Below are positions 41,102-49,870 of a stretch of 64,000 nt of DNA, piece by piece. The stretch covers positions 2,790,001-2,854,000 of the forward strand of contig NZ_CP110011.1 in assembly GCF_025947345.1 (NCBI RefSeq), given 5' to 3'. Within the stretch, counting starts at the first letter, position 1; each line of letters begins with the position of its first letter. The notes under the pieces were generated by a model. The model saw nothing but the letters and a program-made list of their open reading frames with translations, searched no databases and was not told where the DNA came from. The translations under genes were made by a program, and so were the position numbers. This DNA is from Flavobacterium sp. N502536 (GTDB taxonomy: Bacteria > Bacteroidota > Bacteroidia > Flavobacteriales > Flavobacteriaceae).

Positions 41102-43726
41102 ATGAAAAGAGATCAAATTACGGATAGTGAAATAACAGAAAATCTGACATTTTATTCAAAACCCAATGCTTATACAGATCAATCTTTCCCATTTACGCAA
41201 TTAAATGATCGAGTTTTTGAAATCATGCTGTATCAAATCTTTCAATTACGAATAGAAACAAAAGATTCAAGCTTAAATGAAAAATATGATGGAGTTTCTT
41301 TAATGCAAGGTGTGGGGGAAAGAGGCAGAGATTGTATATTGACAAAAAAAGGGGCAAATGTTGGTTTAATTCAATGTAAGCAAATTAATAAAAACATCAC
41401 AAAGCCTGAGGTGTTAAAAGAAATATTAAAATTTGTTTTGCATTACATAAATGATGAAAGTTTAATTTCAGATTTAAATAATTTTACATACTATTTAGCA
41501 GTATCTAAGGGTTTTGCCGAAACATCAATTACCTTATTAAGTAATTTTAATAAGAGCTTTAAATCAGAAGATATTCAGTATTATTGTGAGGAATTAATAT
41601 CTAAAAACGCTTCCTTAAAAACAATTAAATATTTTGATAAAAGAAAAGATATATATAAAGTCTTAGAGAAAATTGAAGTAAAAAGCATACATCCTGCTGA
41701 TCTATCCCGCTATCTTTTCGAACACGATTCTTTGATTAAATGTTTTTTTAGAGTATTGACCATGACTGATAATGCACTATTGGAAAGTATAATTGAAACA
41801 TATTTATCTCCCATTTTAAATAAAATCATACCTAAAGAGAATCGAGGAAATAAAGATTTTTCATTTAGATTTAAAGAATATATTCAAAGGGTTTATACTA
41901 CCTATTCTTCTTCAAGGACTTTAGTATTCGGAAATCAGCAGAAAAAATTAGAAGATTTTTATTATCCTTTGAATTTGGAATGTAAAAATGAAGATATAAA
42001 TTCTAAGCCACTAAAGGTTTGTTCGCTAAAATATGAAGAAAGTTTTCTACCACAATTTAAAAAAATTATTATTGTTGATAATGGGGGGATGGGAAAATCT
42101 ACCATAATGAAGTGGTTGTTTTTGAATGTGTTAAAGTTTAAAAAAGGAATTCCAATTTTTATAGAGCTAAGAAAACTTAAAAATAGGAAAACTATCATTG
42201 ATGAAATTATTTCCGAGCTAAACCCAATTGATGAAAATCTAGAAAGGGATCTTATTACTAAATTGATTGCTCAGGGTAATTTTATTTTCTTTTTTGACGG
42301 TTACGATGAAATATCTGATAATGATAGAGAATTTGTGACTACAGATTTACAAAGTTTTATTTCAAAATCATCAAATAATTTATTTCTATTAACTTCTAGG
42401 CCAGAAACAGCTCTGAATACTTTCTGTGATTTTAAAGAATTCAAAATTAGTAAAATGGAAAAAGCGGAAGCTTTTGAACTAATAAAAAAACTAGGAAGTA
42501 ATAATGAAAAGTCATTAAGATTAATAGAGAAATTAAAAGAAAATGATTTTGAAAATATTGATGATTTTTTACAAAGTCCTCTATTAGTATCTCTTCTCTA
42601 TAAAAAGTTTGAGCATAGAGAAAACATCCCTCTTCAGTTACAAGAATTTTACTATGATGTTTTTGAAGCGCTTTACCAAGATCATGACCTAACTAAAGGT
42701 GAGAGTTTTGTAAGAAATAAAAAAACAAAACTTAGTTTTAATGATTTTTTTCAGATACTGAGAGAATTTGCTTATTGTACATTTAAAAAAGGAGAAATTG
42801 AATATAACGACGCAATTTTAAATAAGTACCTTGATGAGATTTCAAAAAGATTACCGCATATAAAATTTAAGTTTAATGATTTGGCGGATGATTTTGTTAG
42901 GTCTGTTCCATTGTTCAATAAAGAAGGATTACAATATAAATGGTCTCACAAGTCTTTTCAGGAGTATTTTACTGCAGAATATATTTGTAGAGATTCGAAA
43001 GAAAAGCAGATAAGTATTTTAAATCAAATGTATAAAAGTTCTAAATCTGAAAAGTATGAATTCATCTTTAAATTGTGTTATGATATCGATTTTAAATCTT
43101 TTAGAGAGGCGGTTATAGTGCCTTATTTAAATGATTTTGTAGAGCATTATGAAAATTCTTTTGACAAATTATATTCTATTCCAGGCATCGATGAAAATGA
43201 AGTGACTTTAAGAAAAATAATAACTTTTAATAAATCATATTTAATAATTAATGATAAGAATAGTGATTTAACAAAATCGATTTATGAAAAAATAAGTAGC
43301 AAAGAGATTTTTAATGGAGGGAAAATTGAAAGCTTGCCAGACTTTATGGATGATGACCATAAAATTGTAGTAGTAGTTTTTTCTCCAATGAATATTATTG
43401 TAGGGTCGAGAAAGAAGTCTGATATATTAGAGCTTTTAATTGATAAAAAGAGTGATTTATTAAGGAAATTCAAGGTAACAAATAAAAGTATAACAAATAA
43501 TAGTGGGAGATTGAAAGAAATTTTGCCAAAAACCGTTGTTGTGAATTCGAAGCATAATTTTTCAAATGAGTCAGCGGAGAACTTAACTTTTTTTAATAAA
43601 ATTTTAATCTCAAACTTTGCAGGAAAAGAAGATCAACACTTAGATATTGTTAGAAGTAAGAAATTTTTAAAAAACTATGAGGATGAGGTGGTTAATGTTA
43701 GTGATGACTATTATCAAGGGTTTTAG
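41102..43726 (+). CDS. Mrr-like nuclease/NACHT STAND protein, antiphage candidate
   Basis: This 874-residue protein begins with a restriction-endonuclease-like fold: GVGERGRDCIL with Asp77, then GLIQCK with Gln91 and Lys93, a D-x(n)-QxK Mrr-type active site. A NACHT NTPase follows: Walker A GGMGKST at 328-334 and Walker B FFFDGYDEI with D399, D402 and E403. Later conserved pieces are LTSRPE, a QSPLLVSLLY helix and WSHKSFQEYF (winged-helix end of NACHT modules). The last ~230 residues are a sensor-like region without repeats I can name. Related bacterial NACHT proteins with N-terminal nuclease domains defend against phages; I infer ligand-triggered DNA cleavage here. The gene is very AT-rich and stands alone. 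Confidence 0.82.
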   Translation: MKRDQITDSEITENLTFYSKPNAYTDQSFPFTQLNDRVFEIMLYQIFQLRIETKDSSLNEKYDGVSLMQGVGERGRDCILTKKGANVGLIQCKQINKNITKPEVLKEILKFVLHYINDESLISDLNNFTYYLAVSKGFAETSITLLSNFNKSFKSEDIQYYCEELISKNASLKTIKYFDKRKDIYKVLEKIEVKSIHPADLSRYLFEHDSLIKCFFRVLTMTDNALLESIIETYLSPILNKIIPKENRGNKDFSFRFKEYIQRVYTTYSSSRTLVFGNQQKKLEDFYYPLNLECKNEDINSKPLKVCSLKYEESFLPQFKKIIIVDNGGMGKSTIMKWLFLNVLKFKKGIPIFIELRKLKNRKTIIDEIISELNPIDENLERDLITKLIAQGNFIFFFDGYDEISDNDREFVTTDLQSFISKSSNNLFLLTSRPETALNTFCDFKEFKISKMEKAEAFELIKKLGSNNEKSLRLIEKLKENDFENIDDFLQSPLLVSLLYKKFEHRENIPLQLQEFYYDVFEALYQDHDLTKGESFVRNKKTKLSFNDFFQILREFAYCTFKKGEIEYNDAILNKYLDEISKRLPHIKFKFNDLADDFVRSVPLFNKEGLQYKWSHKSFQEYFTAEYICRDSKEKQISILNQMYKSSKSEKYEFIFKLCYDIDFKSFREAVIVPYLNDFVEHYENSFDKLYSIPGIDENEVTLRKIITFNKSYLIINDKNSDLTKSIYEKISSKEIFNGGKIESLPDFMDDDHKIVVVVFSPMNIIVGSRKKSDILELLIDKKSDLLRKFKVTNKSITNNSGRLKEILPKTVVVNSKHNFSNESAENLTFFNKILISNFAGKEDQHLDIVRSKKFLKNYEDEVVNVSDDYYQGF

Positions 43727-43825
43727 CAGCATGTGTCAACAAAGGTCGAATAGTGTATGCTTTAGGAATCGTCTTTAGTCTTAGGTTTTTCTTTTAATAT
43801 TTTTGGTTCAAAGTGTTCAAAACAA

Positions 43826-43890
43826 ACAAAGCTCCAGATTTCTCTGAAGCTTTGTCTTAGTAGTTCGCCGCGGCGAAGACTCGAACCTTT
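43826..43890 (-). repeat. tRNA 3'-end fragment plus terminator (right boundary copy)
   Basis: The hairpin AGCTCCAGA/TCTGAAGCT lies at about 43834-43854. The minus-strand sequence 43858-43890 reads as T-arm and acceptor 3' half (GGTTCGAGTCTTCGCC, then GCGGCGAACTACT). The element aligns with 36968-37040 in the same orientation. The two copies lie 6.8 kb apart, flanking the M28, SLATT, GNAT, lipoprotein and NACHT genes. Confidence 0.65.
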
Positions 43891-44109
43891 GTCCGCCGCG
43901 GTGGATATGAGTCCGCCAGTTTTTATTTTGAAATAAAAAAAAACACCAACTTTTTCAAGTGGTGTTTTTGCTTAGTAGCGGGAACAGGACTCGAACCTGT
44001 GTCCGCCGCGGCGGATATGAGCCTGCCAGTTTTTATTTTGAAATAAAAAAAACACCAACTTTTTCAAGTGGTGTTTTTACTTAGTAGCGGGAACAGGACT
44101 CGAACCTGT
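43891..44109. repeat. 110-bp tandem duplication of tRNA-Met 3' part and terminator
   Basis: Unit A (43891-44000) and unit B (44001-44109) are nearly identical, differing at about five positions. Each contains a palindrome-like TCCGCCGCGGCGGA (TCCGCCGCGGTGGA in A) and ATATGAG, which keeps the CAT anticodon. Each also has the terminator AACACCACTTGAAAAAGTTGGTGTT (minus strand) and the T-arm/acceptor end of tRNA-fMet. Unit B ends inside the intact tRNA gene. The copies lack the tRNA 5' half and D-arm, so they are pseudo-tRNAs. Confidence 0.85.
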
Positions 44110-44157
44110 GACCTTCGGGTTATGAGCCCGACGAGCTGCCTACTGCTCTATCCCGCG
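44085..44157 (-). tRNA. Initiator tRNA-Met (CAT)
   Basis: On the minus strand, acceptor CGCGGGA faces TCCCGCT, leaving position 1 unpaired (C-T), a mark of initiator tRNA. The anticodon stem/loop is TCGGG-CTCATAA-CCCGA, with the three consecutive G-C pairs of initiators. The T-arm is ACAGG-TTCGAGT-CCTGT. The 73 bases include the discriminator A, and CCA is not encoded. A terminator hairpin follows at 44051-44078. Confidence 0.92.
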
Positions 44158-44169
44158 ATGTTTCGGGTG

Positions 44170-44177
44170 CAAAGATA
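44170..44177 (-). promoter_or_regulatory. -7 element of tRNA-fMet promoter
   Basis: Minus-strand TATCTTTG matches TAnnTTTG and lies 12 bases upstream of the mature tRNA 5' end. This is the right distance for a very short leader. Confidence 0.65.
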
Positions 44178-44246
44178 CGCCGATTTTTGAGAAATCCAAC
44201 GAAAACATTAAAAAATGTTTTATTTTCTGTATTGAGTTGATATGAC

Positions 44247-44254
44247 TACCTTTG
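44247..44254 (+). promoter_or_regulatory. -7 element of era promoter
   Basis: TACCTTTG matches TAnnTTTG exactly and sits 19 bases before the era ATG. Initiation would leave a leader of about 12 nt. The same TACCTTTGC octamer context recurs before der. Confidence 0.7.
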
Positions 44255-44273
44255 CAAAATAAATAGAACACAA

Positions 44274-45155
44274 ATGTCACATAAAGCAGGTTTTGTAAAC
44301 ATCATCGGGAATCCAAACGTTGGAAAATCAACATTGATGAACGCCTTTGTTGGAGAACGATTATCGATTATTACATCAAAAGCACAAACAACCCGTCATC
44401 GTATCCTTGGAATCGTGAATGGCGAAGATTTTCAACTTATATTATCGGATACTCCCGGAATCATCAAGCCCGCTTATGAAATGCAGGAGTCGATGATGAA
44501 CTTTGTAAAATCGGCTTTTGAAGATGCTGATATTTTAGTTTACATGGTCGAAATAGGAGAGCAGGACTTAAAAGATGAAGCTTTCTTTAATAAAATTATC
44601 CACGCTAAAATTCCGGTTTTATTATTGTTGAATAAAATCGACAACTCCAATCAGGAACAATTAGAGGAACAAGTAGGATTTTGGACGGCAAAAGTGCCCA
44701 ATGCCGAAATTTTCCCAATCTCGGCTTTACAGAATTTTAATGTACCGGAAGTTTTTAGCCGAATCATTGAGTTGTTGCCGGAATCACCTGCCTATTATCC
44801 AAAAGATCAATTGACAGACAAACCGGAACGTTTCTTTGTAAACGAAACGATTCGTGAGAAAATCTTATTGAACTACAGCAAAGAGATTCCGTATGCCGTT
44901 GAAATCGTAACGGAAGAGTTTTTTGAAGATGAAAAAATTATCAGAATTCGTTCTGTGATTATGGTGGAAAGAGAAACTCAAAAAGGAATCATCATTGGAC
45001 ATAAAGGTGCCGCTTTGAAAAAGGTTGGAACAGACGCTCGTGCCGATTTAGAGAAATTCTTCGGAAAACAAATTCACATTGAACTTTACGTGAAGGTGAA
45101 CAAGAACTGGAGAAGCAATGCCAATATGTTGAAACGATTCGGTTACAATCAATAA
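44274..45155 (+). CDS. era: GTPase Era
   Basis: This 293-residue GTPase binds near the 3' end of 16S rRNA and assists 30S maturation. The G1 motif is GNPNVGKST at 12-20, the G3 region DTPGI, the G4 NKID, then a C-terminal KH RNA-binding domain with IIIGHKGAALKKVGTDAR. The end is conserved (YVKVNKNWR). Length is normal. A TAnnTTTG element lies just upstream, so it is expressed from its own promoter next to tRNA-fMet. The related GTPase gene der follows after 365 bases. Confidence 0.98.
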   Translation: MSHKAGFVNIIGNPNVGKSTLMNAFVGERLSIITSKAQTTRHRILGIVNGEDFQLILSDTPGIIKPAYEMQESMMNFVKSAFEDADILVYMVEIGEQDLKDEAFFNKIIHAKIPVLLLLNKIDNSNQEQLEEQVGFWTAKVPNAEIFPISALQNFNVPEVFSRIIELLPESPAYYPKDQLTDKPERFFVNETIREKILLNYSKEIPYAVEIVTEEFFEDEKIIRIRSVIMVERETQKGIIIGHKGAALKKVGTDARADLEKFFGKQIHIELYVKVNKNWRSNANMLKRFGYNQ

Positions 45156-45239
45156 AAAGAGTTTTCAGTCGCAGAGTTCAGTCTCAGTTTTGTAAGGTGG
45201 AAGATTTAGTATATATCTGAAAACGGATACTGAAAACTG

Positions 45240-45327
45240 AAGCCCTAGCCCTGATAGTAGTGGAAATCCTTTTGTGAAGCTTTAGCGAAACAAAAGATTG
45301 AAACGGATAGCAGGAATAGCTCCTGAA
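45240..45327 (+). ncRNA. Structured intergenic element between era and der
   Basis: The element starts AGCCCTAGCCCTGATAGTAG and ends ATAGCAGGAATAGCTCCTG. A central stem CTTTTGT/ACAAAAG (around 45268 and 45290) is closed by CCTG/CAGG and AGC/GCT pairings. I recall very similar GCCCTAGCC...GATAG...GGATAGC...GGA elements as frequent dispersed intergenic sequences in Flavobacterium. They may correspond to a known flavobacterial RNA motif such as Flavo-1, but I cannot confirm the match. It has no coding potential. The strand is the one in which the motif is usually written. Confidence 0.45.
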
Positions 45328-45415
45328 GAAAAGGAATTAGTTTTGAGTTAAAGGTGGCCGTTTTAGTAGTTTTCTGACTGAATACTTAAAACTGCGACTG
45401 CTAACAAAAAAAGAC

Positions 45416-45423
45416 TACCTTTG
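45416..45423 (+). promoter_or_regulatory. -7 element of der promoter
   Basis: TACCTTTG matches TAnnTTTG and is followed by GCAAAAAATTAAAATAAAG, much like the era promoter. It lies 97 bases before the der ATG. The AT-rich leader after it contains short direct repeats (AAATCTAAAAT, twice). Confidence 0.65.
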
Positions 45424-45520
45424 CAAAAAATTAAAATAAAGCATTTTGGATTTATAAGTGATAGGATTTTAGGAAACTAAAAATCTAAAATTTAGAATCT
45501 GAAATCTAAAATTCAAAAAA

Positions 45521-46828
45521 ATGAATAACATTGTTGCGATAGTAGGAAGACCTAATGTAGGGAAATCAACCCTTTTTAATAGGCTGATACAAAGAAGAGA
45601 AGCTATTGTAGATTCGGTATCTGGGGTTACCCGTGATAGAAACTATGGTAAAAGCGAGTGGAACGGAAAAGAGTTTTCTGTAATTGATACCGGTGGATAC
45701 GTTCGCGGTTCTGATGACGTATTTGAAGGTGAAATCCGCAAACAGGTAGAGCTTGCTATCGATGAAGCTGATGTTATTATTTTTGTGGTTGATGTAGAAG
45801 AAGGAATTACACCAATGGATGAAACAGTGGCGAAATTGTTGCGTAAAGTGACAAAACCGGTTTTATTGGCTGTAAATAAAGTAGATAACGCAATGCGTGA
45901 GAAAGATGCAATTGAGTTTTATAATCTTGGTTTAGGAGATTATTTTACATTTGCAAGTATCTCAGGAAGCGGAACAGGAGATTTATTGGATGCTTTAATT
46001 GATGCATTCCCGGAGAAACCGGAAGTTGAGGTTAAAGAAGATTTGCCTCGTTTTGCTGTTGTAGGACGTCCGAATGCTGGTAAATCAAGTTTTATCAACG
46101 CTTTGATTGGTCAGGATCGTTATATCGTAACGGATATTGCAGGAACAACCCGTGACGCCATTGATACAAAATTTGACCGTTTTGGTTTTGAATTTAATTT
46201 GGTTGATACTGCGGGAATCCGTCGTAAAGCTAAAGTAAAGGAAGATTTAGAGTTTTACTCGGTAATGCGTTCGGTTCGTGCGATTGAGCATGCCGATATT
46301 TGTATCTTGGTTATCGATGCAACTCGTGGCTTTGAAGGTCAGGATCAGAGTATTTTCTGGCTGGCAGAGAAAAACCGTAAAGGGGTTGTGATCTTAGTAA
46401 ACAAATGGGATTTGGTAGAAAAAGATACCATGTCGACTCGCGATTACGAAGAGAAAATCAAAAAAGAATTAATGCCTTTTACCGATGTGCCAATTTTATT
46501 CGTTTCGGCTTTAACCAAGCAACGTTTGTTGAAAGCATTAGAAGCTACTGTTCAGGTTTTTGAAAACAGAAAACAAAGAATTGCGACTTCAAAATTCAAC
46601 GAATACATGTTGAAGGTAATTGAAGCTTATCCGCCACCGGCAACAAAAGGGAAGTATGTGAAAATTAAATATTGTATGCAGTTGCCAACACAAACGCCTC
46701 AGTTTGTATTTTTTGCCAACATGCCACAATACGTTAAAGAACCTTACAAACGTTACCTGGAAAATAAGATCAGAGAAAATTGGGATTTCGCAGGAGTGCC
46801 AATCGATATTTATATCAGAGAAAAATAA
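45521..46828 (+). CDS. der: GTPase Der (EngA)
   Basis: This 435-residue double GTPase is needed for 50S ribosome assembly. The first G domain has GRPNVGKST at 9-17, DTGGY and NKVD. The second has [17 protein letters not shown] and NKWD. A C-terminal KH-like domain contains [16 protein letters not shown] and ends [13 protein letters not shown]. Length and motifs are standard. The gene has its own upstream promoter element and ends in an intrinsic terminator only a few bases after the stop. Confidence 0.98.
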   Translation: MNNIVAIVGRPNVGKSTLFNRLIQRREAIVDSVSGVTRDRNYGKSEWNGKEFSVIDTGGYVRGSDDVFEGEIRKQVELAIDEADVIIFVVDVEEGITPMDETVAKLLRKVTKPVLLAVNKVDNAMREKDAIEFYNLGLGDYFTFASISGSGTGDLLDALIDAFPEKPEVEVKEDLPRFAVVGRPNAGKSSFINALIGQDRYIVTDIAGTTRDAIDTKFDRFGFEFNLVDTAGIRRKAKVKEDLEFYSVMRSVRAIEHADICILVIDATRGFEGQDQSIFWLAEKNRKGVVILVNKWDLVEKDTMSTRDYEEKIKKELMPFTDVPILFVSALTKQRLLKALEATVQVFENRKQRIATSKFNEYMLKVIEAYPPPATKGKYVKIKYCMQLPTQTPQFVFFANMPQYVKEPYKRYLENKIRENWDFAGVPIDIYIREK

Positions 46829-46832
46829 AAGT

Positions 46833-46861
46833 AAAAGTCCTCCTAAAAGAGGACTTTTTTT
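46833..46861 (+). terminator. Terminator of der
   Basis: AAAGTCCTC (46834-46842) pairs with GAGGACTTT (46849-46857) around a CTAAAA loop. The T-run continues to 46861. It begins a few bases after the der stop codon. Confidence 0.9.
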
Positions 46862-46985
46862 ATGCCTTGTTGTTAATTCGAACTATTTTTGTTAGGCCTA
46901 ATGGCATACTATTTGACCGAATGTTTCGTTCACAATAAACCTTTTGACTCTTTTGGAGTCTTACTATTTCTAACAAACCCTTTTC

Positions 46986-49736
46986 ATGACCAAATTTTTG
47001 TATTATCTGATTGTTTTCCTTTTTTGTTATTCGGCCAGTGCACAGAATGACATTGTTCTTAAAGGAACCGTCGTAGATATCAACACCCAATTGCCACTCG
47101 AACTGGCAACGGTTTATTTTACAACTGTTAAAGATTCTACGGTAATCGAATATGCAACAACAGATAAAAATGGTGCTTTTAGCATTAAAACCAAAAAGTA
47201 TGATAAACCTGTTTTTCTGAAGGTTAACTATATGGGATACCAGCCTTATTTTGAGGAAGAAAAGAGCATTCCCGAAAGTAAAGATTTTGGGAAATTGTAT
47301 TTGCTTGAAAATGTAAATGTCTTAAAGGATGTTGTGATCAAAAGCGAAGTTCCGCCAATTACCATTAAAAAAGATACTTTAGAGTTTAATGCAGCATCAT
47401 ACAAAGTGCGCCCGGACTCGAATGTAGAAACTTTATTGAAACAATTACCGGGTTTTGATGTGGCTGCTGATGGTAAAGTTACGGTGAACGGGAGAGAAGT
47501 CAATCAGGTCCTGGTAAACGGGAAGACGTTTTTTAATAAAGACGGTGCCATAGCATTGAAGAACCTTCCCGCCGAAATAATCAAAAAAATTCAGGTGTCT
47601 GATTTTAAAACAAAGAAAGAGGAACTTTCCAAACAGGAGTCGACTTCAGATTTTTCGAGTATCAATATCACAATCGACGAAAAGAAAAATAAAGGTTACT
47701 TTGGGAAGATACTAGGCGGTTATGGTTCTGATGAACGATACGAAAGCAGTCTGCTTCTGAACTTTTTTAACAACAAGCAAAAAATAAGCGTACTAGCCTC
47801 TTCTAACAATATTAATTCTACCGGTTTTGCGATGGATGAAGTATTTGATAATATGGGTGGAGGACGAAATAGCAGGAGCAATAGTGGAAATTCGGGAGGC
47901 AGTAAAGGAATTACACAATCAAATCTCGTTGGACTTAATTACTCTGACGATTGGTCGAAAAGTTTGATGGCTATGGGGAGTTATAATTTTTCGAATTCGA
48001 TTAATAACAACGATAGCAAATCCGATCAGGTTAGTTTTTTGCCTACCGGAAATATTGCCACATCCTCTGATTCTAAAGCAAGAAATGAAACCACCGGAAA
48101 CAATGTAAATTTTGAATTAGAATATGTGATTGACCCGACAAGCCGATTGGTCATCATACCAAAAGTAAACCAATCGCGTTCGAACAGTAATTCGTCTTCC
48201 TCGAGTTTTTCTGAAGACGAGAATGGAAATTCGCTGAATGAAAGTAATGCTAAATCGTATTCAGAAAGTACAAATACCAGTCTGGGGAACACCATAAATT
48301 TTAATAAGGGGTTCAAGAAAGAACACCGCAATTTTAATCTTTCTTTTGACAGCAACAATACGAGTACCGATAATGAGGTGCAAAATTTGTCTCAAACTAT
48401 TTTTTATCAGGACAGTAAACCTAATGACGATAGAAATCAGAAAAGTTTAAACAATAATAAGAGTGATACGTATTCGCTTGAACTTGAATATACAGAGCCA
48501 GTGACGGATTCTTTGCGAATAAGATTCGGATCTAATTTTGATTGGACGAAGGAAATTAAAGATGCAAAAACATTCGATTTTGATGCTGCAACACAATCGT
48601 ATTCAGATCTCAATGCGTCTCTAACAAATTATACTTCCTCAAAGCAAAATTCGTTTAGTCCGAAAGTTGGATTAACCTGGCAAAAGAGAAAGTTTACGGT
48701 CAATTTAAATTCGCGTACAGCAATGGTAGAATTTGACAATCACTCGCTATATCTGAACAATACTACCGATTTGAACAAACGATATATTTTGCCTTATGGC
48801 GATTTTCAGATTCGATATAAGTTTAGCCGTTCCAAAAATATGTCATTCAGGTATGATTATTCGAATACGCTTCCTACAGCGGTTCAGCTGCTGCCGGTTT
48901 TAAATTTAACCAATCCGTTGAATACAATTACCGGGAATCCTGATTTAAATCTTATTGAAAAAAACAGTGCTAATTTTAGTTTTAGAGACTATGATTTCCG
49001 AACCCGTTCCGGTTACAGTTTGTTTATAAAAGGGGACTACTACAACAACGATGTGGTTTCAACTTCAATTTATGATGACAGCGGAAAGAGAACCACAACT
49101 TATGCTAATATCTCAGGAACTTACACGACTTCGATTGGCGGAAACTGGAATCAGTCCGTTAAAAGAGGGGCACATCTTTTTAGATATGGTTTCGGATTAA
49201 ATGGCAGCTATTCTTTCGATAAAGGGTTTACCAATGCGGTATTATACAATGCAAAATCGACAGCGATTACTCCAAAAGTCAATTTTACGTATGAATATGG
49301 CGAGCTGCTTATTATTTCTCCTGCCTATAGTTTGTCCTATAATGAGACTAAATATGAGAACTCTTCGAGAGATGCGAGTTCAAATGTAGTGCACCGGATC
49401 AATTTGCAAACCACAAGTTACTGGCCTGCAAACCTAATTTTCGGAAACGATTTTGGGTACACCTATAATTCGGATATTTCGGGCAATTTCAAAAAGGATT
49501 TTTATCTCTGGAATACCAGCCTGTCCTATGGCTTTTTTGATAAAAAGGTATATGCTAAAATAAAAGTTTACGATGTCTTAAATCAGAATCAAAGTGCTAC
49601 CAGAACCATTTCGGCGACTTCCATTCGGGATGAAGAAAATACGGTTCTGAAACGTTATGTGATGTTTTCATTGAGTTATAAAATAGGGAATTTTGCTGCT
49701 GCTGAAAAAGGGAAGAAGAGAAGGCAAATGGAGTGA
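46986..49736 (+). CDS. TonB-dependent receptor-like outer-membrane beta-barrel protein
   Basis: This 916-residue protein has a signal peptide (KFLYYLIVFLFCYSASAQ). A carboxypeptidase-like regulatory domain follows (VLKGTVVDINTQLPLELATV ... FLKVNYMGYQPY), then a plug-like segment (NVETLLKQLPGFDVAADGKV, NGREVNQVLVNGKTFF). The long barrel is rich in Ser/Asn strands and ends VMFSLSYKIGNF plus a basic tail. It belongs to the Bacteroidota 'outer membrane beta-barrel/TonB-linked' group rather than the SusC group; no SusD partner is present. A stretch around 290-310 is Gly/Ser/Asn-rich. It probably imports or exports a substrate that cannot be deduced. It is intact, unlike the barrel gene that follows convergently. 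Confidence 0.85.
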   Translation: MTKFLYYLIVFLFCYSASAQNDIVLKGTVVDINTQLPLELATVYFTTVKDSTVIEYATTDKNGAFSIKTKKYDKPVFLKVNYMGYQPYFEEEKSIPESKDFGKLYLLENVNVLKDVVIKSEVPPITIKKDTLEFNAASYKVRPDSNVETLLKQLPGFDVAADGKVTVNGREVNQVLVNGKTFFNKDGAIALKNLPAEIIKKIQVSDFKTKKEELSKQESTSDFSSINITIDEKKNKGYFGKILGGYGSDERYESSLLLNFFNNKQKISVLASSNNINSTGFAMDEVFDNMGGGRNSRSNSGNSGGSKGITQSNLVGLNYSDDWSKSLMAMGSYNFSNSINNNDSKSDQVSFLPTGNIATSSDSKARNETTGNNVNFELEYVIDPTSRLVIIPKVNQSRSNSNSSSSSFSEDENGNSLNESNAKSYSESTNTSLGNTINFNKGFKKEHRNFNLSFDSNNTSTDNEVQNLSQTIFYQDSKPNDDRNQKSLNNNKSDTYSLELEYTEPVTDSLRIRFGSNFDWTKEIKDAKTFDFDAATQSYSDLNASLTNYTSSKQNSFSPKVGLTWQKRKFTVNLNSRTAMVEFDNHSLYLNNTTDLNKRYILPYGDFQIRYKFSRSKNMSFRYDYSNTLPTAVQLLPVLNLTNPLNTITGNPDLNLIEKNSANFSFRDYDFRTRSGYSLFIKGDYYNNDVVSTSIYDDSGKRTTTYANISGTYTTSIGGNWNQSVKRGAHLFRYGFGLNGSYSFDKGFTNAVLYNAKSTAITPKVNFTYEYGELLIISPAYSLSYNETKYENSSRDASSNVVHRINLQTTSYWPANLIFGNDFGYTYNSDISGNFKKDFYLWNTSLSYGFFDKKVYAKIKVYDVLNQNQSATRTISATSIRDEENTVLKRYVMFSLSYKIGNFAAAEKGKKRRQME

Positions 49737-49870
49737 GGAAAGGTTCTGAGTTACTGAGTTGCTGAGGGGCTAAGCTTTTATACTTAAAATGGATTTGAGA
49801 ACCTGAAATAAAAAAACGAGACAGATTTAAAAACCGGCCTCGTTTGATGTATTGAAAATTAACTAACTGT

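Noticed and set aside
43858..44034. Additional functional tRNA genes beside tRNA-fMet
   Set aside because: Only acceptor/T-arm halves are present. The 5' acceptor strand and D-arm are missing, so no cloverleaf can form.
36968..44157. Insertion sequence or integrative element with its own recombinase
   Set aside because: No transposase, integrase or relaxase frame is present; only boundary-like tRNA-end repeats support mobility.
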